Below, piece by piece: positions 17,523 to 25,166 of a stretch of DNA of 36,838 bases. The position numbers and the translations under genes are program-made. The DNA is from Planctomycetota bacterium (GTDB taxonomy: Bacteria; Planctomycetota; JAJSAM01): assembly GCA_024274785.1 (NCBI GenBank), contig JAJSAM010000076.1:1-36838 (forward strand), read 5' to 3'. How positions within the stretch are numbered: the first letter of the stretch is position 1; every line of letters begins with the position of its first letter. Under the pieces are notes generated by a model. It was given only the letters and a program-made list of their open reading frames with translations. It ran no database searches and was not told the origin of the DNA.

Positions 17523-18965
17523 ATGTCTCGAAGAACAACTGTACGCATGGCCGGCATCGCCGTCGCACTGACGGCCGTGCTCGCGGGTGGCCGCTCCGGC
17601 ACGGCGGACCCCAACCTCCCGGCGCCACCGCGGGTGGAGCGTTTTCTCGATCTGCTCCGCGAGGTCTCGCCCCTGACCGGCGACCTCGAAGCGTCTGCGT
17701 TCCGCCGCCAGAGGCCTCCCGCCGCGGCGGAAGGGTCGGACCGGCTCGATCGGCTGCTCGGCGCTCCACGCACCCTCTACCTCGCCGGAGGCGCCGAAGC
17801 GCGGCTCACGATCGAGGGCTCCGGCGGGACCATCGTCGTCCCGAGGCCGCTGGCCCCGGACCCGCGGATCGCGGAGGATTGGGCGGTGGTTCTGGAGGCC
17901 GTCGAACACGGGGATGGCGAAGGCGAGGCGATCGATCTCGCGCTTTCCCGAATTGAGCAGGATCCGATTGCGGCGAACGATTTCCGAACCCACCTCCTCC
18001 GGGGCCTGGTCCGGTACAAGAGGGGCGAGAGTTCGGCGCTCGCATCATTCGAGGAGGCGCGTCGATCCGCAGGAAACGACGTTCCCTCGCGCACGCTCGC
18101 GGGTCTCCTGCATCTCCGGTCCGGCTCACCGGAGCGGGCCATCGAACCGCTCGTCGAAGCAACCCGGATCGCACCGAGGAACACGGTCGTCAGGGCACTC
18201 CTGGCGGATGCAAATCTTCGTGCGGGCCGCCCCGCACAAGCCGTCCGGCTCCTCGAGCCCCTCGTTCGCGCCGATCCCGATGCCACCCGGCAAAGGCTCC
18301 TCCTCGCGAGAAGTCTCATCGCGGCTCACCGCCCCCGTGCCGCCCTCGTCCACCTCGAACTGGTCTCGGGAGACGCCGAGATCCAATACGCCGCCGACTG
18401 TCTGGCGGCGCGAGCCCACCTGGCCCTCGATGCACCGGAGCGTGCGCTCGAGCGGGCCCGGAGTGCCGCCCTGATCCGGCCGAAAGAGCTGCCGCCAGGG
18501 GTATTCGAGGTGATCGCGCTCACCAGGACCGGGCGTTTGGATGAAGCCGCCGCCCTGACCCTGGCCCTCACGAAATCGCACCCCGAGGCTCCAGCCGTCT
18601 GGCGCCGGCGTGCTCTCGTTTGCGAAAAGCGGGAGAATCTGGCTGAAGCGGAAACCGCCGCGCGCCGCTGGCTCTCCCTGTCTCCCGGCCGCCACGCCCC
18701 GGTCCTCCTCCTCGCCCGCATCCTCCTTGAGGCCGGAAAGCCCGAGACCGCGGTGCCTTACCTCACAGACCTCCTGAAGCGAATGCCCCGCCTGGCCACG
18801 GCGCACCGCTACCTCGGGAACGCACATCTCGCGGCCGGCCGGACGGACGCGGCCCGGGAGTGCTTCCGAGCATGCCTGAAAATCGCCCCGGAGGCCCCGG
18901 CCGCGAAGGAGGTACGGAAGATCCTCGAGGAACTGGATCGTGGTCCGACCGTCGCCCCGCGATAG
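17523..18965 (+). CDS. Secreted TPR-repeat protein
   Basis: A 480-residue protein with a signal peptide (residues about 9-28, AVLAGGRSGTA). Residues about 30-110 are non-repetitive, then TPR-like helical pairs run to about residue 475, for example ALVHLELV, ALERARSAALIRP and the canonical AHRYLGNAHLAAGRTDAARE near the end. It is likely periplasmic and scaffold-like. It diverges from the giant TPR gene and precedes the PEP-CTERM gene by 84 bp on the same strand. A possible leaderless start is suggested by TATACT just before the ATG. No enzymatic domain is seen. Confidence 0.78.
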   Translation: MSRRTTVRMAGIAVALTAVLAGGRSGTADPNLPAPPRVERFLDLLREVSPLTGDLEASAFRRQRPPAAAEGSDRLDRLLGAPRTLYLAGGAEARLTIEGSGGTIVVPRPLAPDPRIAEDWAVVLEAVEHGDGEGEAIDLALSRIEQDPIAANDFRTHLLRGLVRYKRGESSALASFEEARRSAGNDVPSRTLAGLLHLRSGSPERAIEPLVEATRIAPRNTVVRALLADANLRAGRPAQAVRLLEPLVRADPDATRQRLLLARSLIAAHRPRAALVHLELVSGDAEIQYAADCLAARAHLALDAPERALERARSAALIRPKELPPGVFEVIALTRTGRLDEAAALTLALTKSHPEAPAVWRRRALVCEKRENLAEAETAARRWLSLSPGRHAPVLLLARILLEAGKPETAVPYLTDLLKRMPRLATAHRYLGNAHLAAGRTDAARECFRACLKIAPEAPAAKEVRKILEELDRGPTVAPR

Positions 18966-19049
18966 AGCCCGATCGGGCTTGCGATATCCGATTTGGCGGG
19001 TTATGCTGCGCGTACCGCTGGGCATACGGTTGCGGGTAAGGAAACGCGA

Positions 19050-19691
19050 ATGACGAAGACGCTACTGCTGGCAACGCTGCTTTTCGCTCTCCTCTTCGCC
19101 GGCGTCGCCGATGCGCAGACCGTGGTCGCTCCGAACGATGTACGGGAGATCGTCCGGACCGGCACCACCACCTCGACCTACAGCAGCAGTACCACCACCA
19201 CCTACAGCACTTACGTCGGGGGCAGCAGCAGGATTCAGAACCCGAGCAACCTCTTCGAGGCACGACTCTTCTTCGAGTTCGATCTGTCCAGTTACGGCAC
19301 GGCCTCCGCGGCGGTTTTCAAGTTTTCGGCAGCTTTTTCCGGGAACGGCAATTCCGGCCTCTTCTATCTCAAGCCGATGACCAGTGGAGAAGACGGCACG
19401 GTCACCACGAGCGACTTCAGTCTCCTCGGGGCTCCGATCTGGACCGGATCCCTCGGTGCGAACCAGTCCTTCTCCATTCCCGTAACCTCATGGTTCAACT
19501 CGCGGGCCGGTGGGTTCGGAGGTTTTGCGCTCACCGCCGCCCTCGGAACCTCGGGAAGCCTCACGGGAGGGGGCAACATCCAACTCCAGGCGGTCCCGGA
19601 GCCGGGCACGATCGCGCTCTTCGGGTTCGGGCTCGCGAGCCTGTTCGTTGGACACCGGATCCGCCAGCGCCGAAAGCGGAGCGCGGCCTGA
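19050..19691 (+). CDS. PEP-CTERM sorting-domain protein
   Basis: An exported surface or matrix protein of 213 residues. A signal peptide ends at about ADA (residue 22). The mature region starts with a Ser/Thr-rich stretch (about 38-55) and then a beta-rich domain (LFEARLFFEFDLSSY) like those in many PEP-CTERM proteins. The C-terminus is the complete sorting signal: VPEPGTIALF at about 182-191, a hydrophobic helix, and an Arg-rich tail. Exosortase normally cleaves at this signal; no exosortase gene is in the window. Start ATG 19050 is chosen for the SD AAGGAAA and the signal peptide; an earlier in-frame ATG at 18993 adds a poor N-terminus. Predicted glycosylation of the Ser/Thr stretch is inference. 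Confidence 0.88.
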   Translation: MTKTLLLATLLFALLFAGVADAQTVVAPNDVREIVRTGTTTSTYSSSTTTTYSTYVGGSSRIQNPSNLFEARLFFEFDLSSYGTASAAVFKFSAAFSGNGNSGLFYLKPMTSGEDGTVTTSDFSLLGAPIWTGSLGANQSFSIPVTSWFNSRAGGFGGFALTAALGTSGSLTGGGNIQLQAVPEPGTIALFGFGLASLFVGHRIRQRRKRSAA

Positions 19692-19852
19692 CCCGCATTC
19701 TCACCATTGCACACGATCGTGAGGGGCACTCGCGGCGCATCGCGGTTGAGAGTCGCGTCACTGCCCTCGATACCATGAGGCCGGCTGTCCTGGTCGGCCT
19801 TCCTGCATTCTCCGGTACTTGATGCAAGTGCCCGAGACTCCGGAGCGAACGT

Positions 19853-21856
19853 ATGCGAACCCGCCGATCCCTCCTCCTCATCGGGCTGGTCCTCGTCGCC
19901 GGACTCCTCGCAACCCTCCTCCTGCGTCCGGCACCCCGGCCGGCAATCCTCCTCGTTACGGTCGACACCACCCGGGCGGATCACATCTCCTGCTACCAGC
20001 CGGGCCGGGCGGCGACGCCGGTACTCGACGCCCTGGCCGCCGACGGAGTCCGCTTCGACGAACCCGTGACCGCCGCGCCCCTGACCCTGCCGAGCCACAC
20101 CACGATGCTGACCGGCGTCTTTCCTCCCGACCACGGGGTTCGTGACAACGGCTTTTTCCGCCTCTGGCCCGAGGTCGAAACGGTGCCCGAGCGACTGGCC
20201 GCCGCCGGATATCGCACCGGGGCCTTCGTCTCCACGGTGATCCTCGATGGGAAATTCGGGCTCGACCAGGGGTTCGAGATCTACGACGACGAGTTCGACA
20301 AGCCCCTGGACGAGGGGACCCGGTTTCCGACGAGCCGACGCGCGGAGGAGACCGTGGGAAAGACGCTCGAATGGCTGGAGGGGATCGAAGGGGACCAGGT
20401 CTTCGTCTGGACGCATTTCTACGATCCCCACGTGCCCTACGATCCGCCGGTCCCATTCAATCGGGCCTATCCCGGCTCTTCCTACGATGGCGAGATCGCC
20501 TACCTGGACCTGATGCTCGGCCGGCTCTTCGACGGGTTTCGGGCCCGGTTCGGTGAAGATCTCCTGATCATCGTGGTGGGAGATCACGGAGAATCGTTCG
20601 GTGAACACGGCGAGCCCACGCACGGGTATTTCACGTATCGCGGCACCTCCCGGGTCCCCCTGATCGTGGCCGGCCCCGGATACACCGGCGGCGCCGTCGT
20701 GAAGGAGCCGGTTCGCACCGCGGACGTCGCCGCCACGGTTCTGTCGGCCGCCGGACTCGATGCACCGGACGCGATGCGCGGCCGATCCCTCTCCCGGGTG
20801 CTCGACGGGGAACTCACCGATCTGCCCTGCTACATGGAGGCGTGGACGGGCATCTCCTTCGGATGGAGCGGCCTCCGCATGCTCCGCATCGGCAACCTGG
20901 AACTGATCGAAGGGCCGCGCGTGGAACTTCACGATCTCTCCGGAGCGGGCGGAGAAGACGAGGACATCGGTCCCGCGCGCCCCGCGGCGCTCGCCAGGAT
21001 GCGGAACTCGATGACATCCCTCCTGGCGGCGCCCGGACTCGGCTCGATGGATGCCCGGCGCGACCTCGATCCGGAGGACGTGGCGGCCCTCCGGGGGCTC
21101 GGCTATCTGGCGATTGGTGGTGGCTCTCCCGGTGAGGTCGCCGGCGTCGTGCTCCCGGACCGCGCGGATCCACGAGACCGTATCGAATCCTATCGAAAGC
21201 TGGTCCGGCTCCGGGGACTCGCCCATCGGAAGGAGTGGGACCAGGCGCTCGTTCTCTGCGAAGAGGTGATGGCCGAAGACGGTGCGAACCCGCTCGTCAG
21301 GCTGAAACGGGCGGAGGTGCTGCTCCAGTTGAAGCGCATTCCCGAGGCGGTCCGGGATCTCGAGTATGCGGCGGAGCACATGCCCGAAGACCCCCGGCCG
21401 GCGAACATGCTCGGGAACGTCGCCTTCTCCAGGAAGGACTTCGTCACCGCCGAGGCCCGGTTTCGTCAGGCGCTGAAGCGGGATCCCAACCACTACTTCG
21501 CGCTGTTTCGGCTCGGGATGGTGCAGATCGTCACGGCACGCTACGACGAGGCTGCAGGCACTTTCCGGCATGTCCTCCGCCTGAGCGACGACGATGAGAG
21601 CCGCAAGGCGCGGGCGAAGAACAACCTCGGCTGCGCACTGATCAAGGGGAAGATCGACCCGTCGAAGGGCATTGCCCTGATCGAGGAGGCGGTGGCCGGG
21701 GAGCCGGAGGCTCTGGACCTCAGGCTGAGTCTCGCGGATGCGCTGATCAATCAAGGCCGTCCGGCCCTGGCGATCCCGCACCTCGAGAAGGCGAAGGAGA
21801 TCGCCGGGAACACGCCGAGAATCGAGAAACTCCTCGAGCGTGCGCAGCGCCGGTGA
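19853..21856 (+). CDS. Sulfatase-like hydrolase (alkaline phosphatase superfamily) with C-terminal TPRs
   Basis: A 667-residue protein with an N-terminal membrane helix (about 7-24), a sulfatase-type catalytic domain (about 30-400) and TPR repeats (about 440-665). Metal-site motifs are present: DTTRAD (from Asp38) and GDHGESFGEHG (Asp244-His245). The catalytic position that is Cys or Ser in formylglycine sulfatases is Thr78 in PLTLPSHTTMLTG. That pattern resembles the Thr-nucleophile branch (phosphodiesterase and phosphotransferase relatives) rather than true sulfatases. It may hydrolyse or transfer a phosphoester; the substrate is unknown. The gene ends directly against the stop of the convergent TPR gene. 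Such sulfatase-TPR fusions occur in Acidobacteriota and Planctomycetota. Confidence 0.82.
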   Translation: MRTRRSLLLIGLVLVAGLLATLLLRPAPRPAILLVTVDTTRADHISCYQPGRAATPVLDALAADGVRFDEPVTAAPLTLPSHTTMLTGVFPPDHGVRDNGFFRLWPEVETVPERLAAAGYRTGAFVSTVILDGKFGLDQGFEIYDDEFDKPLDEGTRFPTSRRAEETVGKTLEWLEGIEGDQVFVWTHFYDPHVPYDPPVPFNRAYPGSSYDGEIAYLDLMLGRLFDGFRARFGEDLLIIVVGDHGESFGEHGEPTHGYFTYRGTSRVPLIVAGPGYTGGAVVKEPVRTADVAATVLSAAGLDAPDAMRGRSLSRVLDGELTDLPCYMEAWTGISFGWSGLRMLRIGNLELIEGPRVELHDLSGAGGEDEDIGPARPAALARMRNSMTSLLAAPGLGSMDARRDLDPEDVAALRGLGYLAIGGGSPGEVAGVVLPDRADPRDRIESYRKLVRLRGLAHRKEWDQALVLCEEVMAEDGANPLVRLKRAEVLLQLKRIPEAVRDLEYAAEHMPEDPRPANMLGNVAFSRKDFVTAEARFRQALKRDPNHYFALFRLGMVQIVTARYDEAAGTFRHVLRLSDDDESRKARAKNNLGCALIKGKIDPSKGIALIEEAVAGEPEALDLRLSLADALINQGRPALAIPHLEKAKEIAGNTPRIEKLLERAQRR

Positions 21857-22603
21857 TCAGGATCCGAGGCGCTCCCGCATCGCTTCGAGCACCGGCTGGT
21901 GATTCCGAGTGATCTCGGAGTCCGGTCCGGCGAGTTCGCACGCCGCCTCGTACCAGCGAAGCGCTTCTGACAGCCGCCCGCCCCGAAGATGCACGTCGCC
22001 CACCAACAGGTAGGACGACGGAGTGTTCGGGTCCAGCGCGACGGCACGCTCCGCCGCGGCCAAGGCCTGCTCCAGCTTCCCGGTTGCCAGGAGGGCGGCG
22101 GTGTAGAGGCGCTGCCAGTCGGCGCTGCCCGCATACTTTCCGAGTGCCTGTCCGAGGCGGGCCGCGGCCGGTTCGAATCGGCCGTACCGGAGGTGGTCGT
22201 AGCCAGTGGCGACCAGAGCGTAGGGGCTGTCCGGGTCGAGTTCGAGTGCCCGGGCCAGTTCTTTCCGGGCAGCCTCGCCCTGCTGATCGAGCAGCAACAT
22301 CCAGCCGAGGGCGGCTCGCCGGAGGGCGGTTTCGCCGAGTTCCGCGAGATGGCGGCGCATCCGCTCGATGCCTTCCCCGGCGTTGTCGGCCGTCGCCCGC
22401 GCAAGAGCCGCGCAGATCTCGCGATCCTCGGCTGGAACGGGCAGCGGCTTCAGGTCGAGGCGGCTCTGCTCGTCGATGATCCGCGCCAGATCGAGCCCCA
22501 TCACCCCGGGAGCGTCACCCGGAAGCAGGTGCGGGATTGCATACATGCCCACGGCGGCGACGATGGCCAGCAAACCCACGATGGTGGTGATACGTTCGAA
22601 CAA
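21857..22603 (-). CDS. Membrane-anchored TPR protein
   Basis: A 248-residue protein with one N-terminal helix (about 7-26) and TPR-like repeats from about residue 85 to 235 (ALRRAALGWMLLLDQQ, ALAAAERAVALDPNTPSSYLL, ALRWYEAACELAG). The start codon is TTG at 22603, supported by a GGAGG box about ten bases before it; no ATG gives a comparable N-terminus. The stop touches the stop of the sulfatase-like gene with no gap, so the two transcripts must overlap at their 3' ends. It is probably a periplasmic scaffold; no enzyme domain is seen. Confidence 0.75.
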   Translation of the reverse strand: MFERITTIVGLLAIVAAVGMYAIPHLLPGDAPGVMGLDLARIIDEQSRLDLKPLPVPAEDREICAALARATADNAGEGIERMRRHLAELGETALRRAALGWMLLLDQQGEAARKELARALELDPDSPYALVATGYDHLRYGRFEPAAARLGQALGKYAGSADWQRLYTAALLATGKLEQALAAAERAVALDPNTPSSYLLVGDVHLRGGRLSEALRWYEAACELAGPDSEITRNHQPVLEAMRERLGS

Positions 22604-22684
22604 GGCAAGTCCTCCGGGGAGGCTCGATCATCCGATTATCCGCCGGCCTGACGACAAAGAAACGACGGGTGACCGAATCAGGCC

Positions 22685-22726
22685 ATCGGAGGCTCGAACT
22701 CCGTATCGACCGTGCTGGCAGTCCGG
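22685..22726 (+). repeat. Intergenic repeat copy 2
   Basis: Counterpart of 125-166. The left inverted arm is slightly decayed (GCTCGA against TCGACC) while the right 22 bp are identical to copy 1. It sits in the divergent gap between the TTG-started TPR gene and the XPF-type nuclease gene. Confidence 0.6.
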
Positions 22727-22798
22727 AGACTTCCGTAGATTCTGCGAGCGCTGCGAAGGTATCAGACGTCAGCAGGACGGACTGTCGGACCCCTGCGC

Positions 22799-22804
22799 TA
22801 CCCT
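22799..22804 (+). promoter_or_regulatory. Possible -10 box, leaderless start
   Basis: TACCCT ends six bases before the ATG at 22811 and no Shine-Dalgarno sequence is present, so a leaderless transcript is possible. The match to TATAAT is only partial. Confidence 0.25.
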
Positions 22805-22810
22805 GCGCGC

Positions 22811-23488
22811 ATGGAGAATTCGAAGGAGGGGCGGCCGGCGCCGGAGTTGAGAGTCGTAATCGACGACCGGGAGGTGCGGTCGGGGTTGCCGGAGGCGGTC
22901 TCCGCACTCTGGACACCAACGCTCATCGGGCGATTGCCGGTGGCCGACATCGAGATCGGGCCGCGACTGCTCGTCGAACGTAAGACCATCACCGACTTCG
23001 CCGCCAGCCTCGAGGACGGGCGCCTGTTCCGCCAGGCCCGAGCCATCTCGCGAGCCGCTCTCCGCCCCCTCATGATCCTCGAGGGCGAAGACGGCTTCGA
23101 CCTCCTCGGCCTTCCGCCGAACGCGCTTCGAGGAATCCTGCTGACGCTCCTGGTCGGCTACCGCATCCCGATCCTGAGAACAGCCTCCATCTCGGAAACC
23201 GCCGTCAACCTCGCTCAACTCGCCAGGCAGGAACAGAGGCGCATCGAGCGCTTTGGGCGAACCGCTCGTGGCGGACGCACCGCGGCACGCACCGCGCTCG
23301 ACATCCTCGGCACCATCCCCGGCATCGGAGACGAGAAAGCGAGAAGGCTGATCGCCGGCCTGGGATCGCTGAAGGAGGTGGTCACCGCGAGCGAGGAGGA
23401 TCTTCGACGGGTGTCCGGCGTGGGTCCGCAGACGGCCCGGCAGGTTCGGGCAACGCTTGATGGGCCGACTTTGGAAAGGCGTGAGTGA
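22811..23488 (+). CDS. XPF/ERCC4-family structure-specific nuclease with HhH domain
   Basis: A 225-residue protein with the layout of the short archaeal XPF nucleases that lack a helicase part. The ERCC4 nuclease domain (about 13-130) has DDRE (18-21) and the diagnostic catalytic motif VERKTITDF (ERK at 56-58, Asp62), followed by the conserved SLEDGRLFRQ. The usual GD of the GDX(n)ERKX3D motif is AD here. The C-terminus has two helix-hairpin-helix units, IPGIGDEKARRL and VSGVGPQTARQV, for DNA binding and dimerisation. It would cut branched or flap DNA during repair. Bacterial stand-alone members are uncommon but known. No repair partner lies nearby. A small 7-bp hairpin follows the stop (23491-23510). 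Confidence 0.88.
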   Translation: MENSKEGRPAPELRVVIDDREVRSGLPEAVSALWTPTLIGRLPVADIEIGPRLLVERKTITDFAASLEDGRLFRQARAISRAALRPLMILEGEDGFDLLGLPPNALRGILLTLLVGYRIPILRTASISETAVNLAQLARQEQRRIERFGRTARGGRTAARTALDILGTIPGIGDEKARRLIAGLGSLKEVVTASEEDLRRVSGVGPQTARQVRATLDGPTLERRE

Positions 23489-23524
23489 CGCGGTTCGATC
23501 AGGCGAACCGGCTCCCACATCCTG

Positions 23525-23689
23525 GGGCCCCCGCAAGAACAGCTTCGGGATTCGAGGGCCGCCGCATACCGCCACGCTTTGTTGCGCGTCGGTTGAAACC
23601 AGCAAGGTTGCGCGCTCCTCGCGCCTTGCTTTCTCGGGCGCGGCGGCGCTCTCGGTGCAACGGGCGCACTTCTTTCCAGACGATCCCTT
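23525..23689 (-). repeat. Palindromic intergenic element, copy D (inverted)
   Basis: Reverse-strand copy closely matching C over its whole length. One end (23525-23547) has the B-type core CGCAAGAACAG and the other (23665-23689) has the C-type core CTGGAAAGAAG, so this copy is a hybrid of the two end types. It lies between the convergent XPF-type and patatin-like genes, and its end touches the TAA stop of the patatin-like gene. An internal stem GCAAGG/CCTTGC is perfect in this copy. Confidence 0.8.
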
Positions 23690-24878
23690 ACTTGTAGCCG
23701 GGCGGAACCTTCTCCCACGCGTAGCCGCGCCGCGCCGCCTCGAACCCGGTGTCAAAGAGCGCCCGCATGTACTCCGGGTCGAACAGCTCCTTCGATTCCT
23801 GAACGAAGTCGATCGGGATGTATGCCAGGTGGTAGTCCAGGTTGTCCCGCCGGGCGATCAGGTAGATCTCGACCATGTTGCCGATTCCCTGCCGACGGAT
23901 CATGGAGGAGAGCGATCGCCGGACGATGGAGAAGATGTCACCTTCGATCGGTTCGTACCTGGCGTCGAAGCTCGAGTTGCGGATGAGATAGACGTTCGGT
24001 CGCCCGGGGACCTCGAGCTTCTTCAGGATCCGGTTCCAGTCGGCCCCCGAGGGGTAGATGTAGATTTGTGCCGAGGCGCCGCCATCGACGTGCAACTCGT
24101 CATACGTCGCGCCCCCGGCCTCGACCTCGATGAAGACGGGTGGAAACGCGGCCGGAACCGAGGCTGAAGCGAGCACGACCTGGCGAATCAAATCCGAGGC
24201 TCCCGGGTCGCCGCTCGCCGCGATCGCCCCGATGTTCCAGTGCACCGGACGGCTGGCATCGAGATTCGTCGTCCCGATCATCAACTGCCGGCCCTTCTGA
24301 TATTCCACGGCGATCGCCTGCACCAGTTCCTCGGTGATCAGCTCCGCGAGCAGTTCCCGAAGCGGCTCGCTGCTGGAAGCGGCATCGCTGGTGAGGGTGC
24401 CGTAGATGCTGCGCTGCTCGATGATGTCTCTGGTGGAGATCGTGGTGAAGAGCCTGCGGAGCTGACGGTCGTAGTCGGATCCCAGGAAGGCGAACGGAGC
24501 GATCAGTGCCCCGGTCCCGATGCCGGTGACCACGGTGAATTCCGGCCGGGTGCCGGCCGAAGTCCAGCCGCAGAGCAGGCCCGCCCCGAACGCGCCGTCA
24601 GCGCCGGAACCCGAGATCGCCAGGTAGTTATGCTCACGACCGAAGATCCCCTCCGATCTCCCGCGCATCTCGTCGACGCTCAACTCGAACCAACGATCGG
24701 CGAAACGAAGCGGCGCGTCTCCCCAGGATCGCGCATCCACACCACCCGGCACCGTCGCCTGGTCAGCGAGAGCGGCCGGCAGGGGATGGCGCTCCGGAAC
24801 GGACATGCAGCCGGTGACTCCGAATGCGCAGGTGGCGAGCACGGCCATCAGGAGGACGCGGGGCGATTGGTGACGCAT
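23688..24878 (-). CDS. Patatin-like lipoprotein, nucleophile Ser replaced by Gly
   Basis: A 396-residue lipoprotein of the patatin-like phospholipase family. Signal and lipobox GVTGC (Cys about residue 19) give an exported, lipid-anchored protein. The glycine-rich oxyanion segment SGSGADGAFGAG is present and the catalytic Asp is in DGG (Asp265). The nucleophile elbow, normally G-x-S-x-G, reads GIGTG with Gly at residue 121 (codon GGG). Everything around it is well conserved (GALIAPFAFLG, GTTNLDA, LASASVPAAFPP), so the protein is not decayed. It may be a non-hydrolytic lipid binder. Start ATG 24878 is chosen for GGAGAG and the lipoprotein signal; the longer open frame to 25142 lacks both. Confidence 0.85.
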   Translation of the reverse strand: MRHQSPRVLLMAVLATCAFGVTGCMSVPERHPLPAALADQATVPGGVDARSWGDAPLRFADRWFELSVDEMRGRSEGIFGREHNYLAISGSGADGAFGAGLLCGWTSAGTRPEFTVVTGIGTGALIAPFAFLGSDYDRQLRRLFTTISTRDIIEQRSIYGTLTSDAASSSEPLRELLAELITEELVQAIAVEYQKGRQLMIGTTNLDASRPVHWNIGAIAASGDPGASDLIRQVVLASASVPAAFPPVFIEVEAGGATYDELHVDGGASAQIYIYPSGADWNRILKKLEVPGRPNVYLIRNSSFDARYEPIEGDIFSIVRRSLSSMIRRQGIGNMVEIYLIARRDNLDYHLAYIPIDFVQESKELFDPEYMRALFDTGFEAARRGYAWEKVPPGYK

Positions 24879-25166
24879 GGACTCTCTCTCCGAAACCTGG
24901 TCGAACCTCGAGGCGAACGAGACTCTACCACCCGGTGCGGAAGACGGAGGGCAGGTTCCTCTCACCGTTTCTCGAAGGAGGCCGGAGGCAGGCTCCATTT
25001 CCGGGATTCCGTGATACTGTCCGGGGCAGTCGAGCCGGTGCCCGGTGGGCGAGTCGGCAACGCGTGGGACGCACGGCTCACGGTCCGACCCGGATGGCGC
25101 GTCGCTTTGCCGGTCGGCAACGTCATTGCACTCGCGGCACACGTCCTGGTTTCAGGCGGGGCAACC

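Noticed and set aside
15013..17571. 852-residue open frame on the plus strand
   Set aside because: It is antisense to the giant TPR gene, is rich in Arg, Pro and Gly, and has no recognisable domain; a GC-rich shadow frame.
18966..18979. Perfect palindrome AGCCCGATCGGGCT after the TPR gene
   Set aside because: The stem is only five pairs with a GATC loop and no T tract follows, so a terminator call is not supported.
19364..21781. 805-residue open frame on the minus strand
   Set aside because: Antisense to the sulfatase-like gene, whose motifs and TPRs are clear.
24240..25166. N-terminal extension of the AspT-type transporter
   Set aside because: It reads antisense through the patatin-like gene; the transporter fold begins at ATG 25167.
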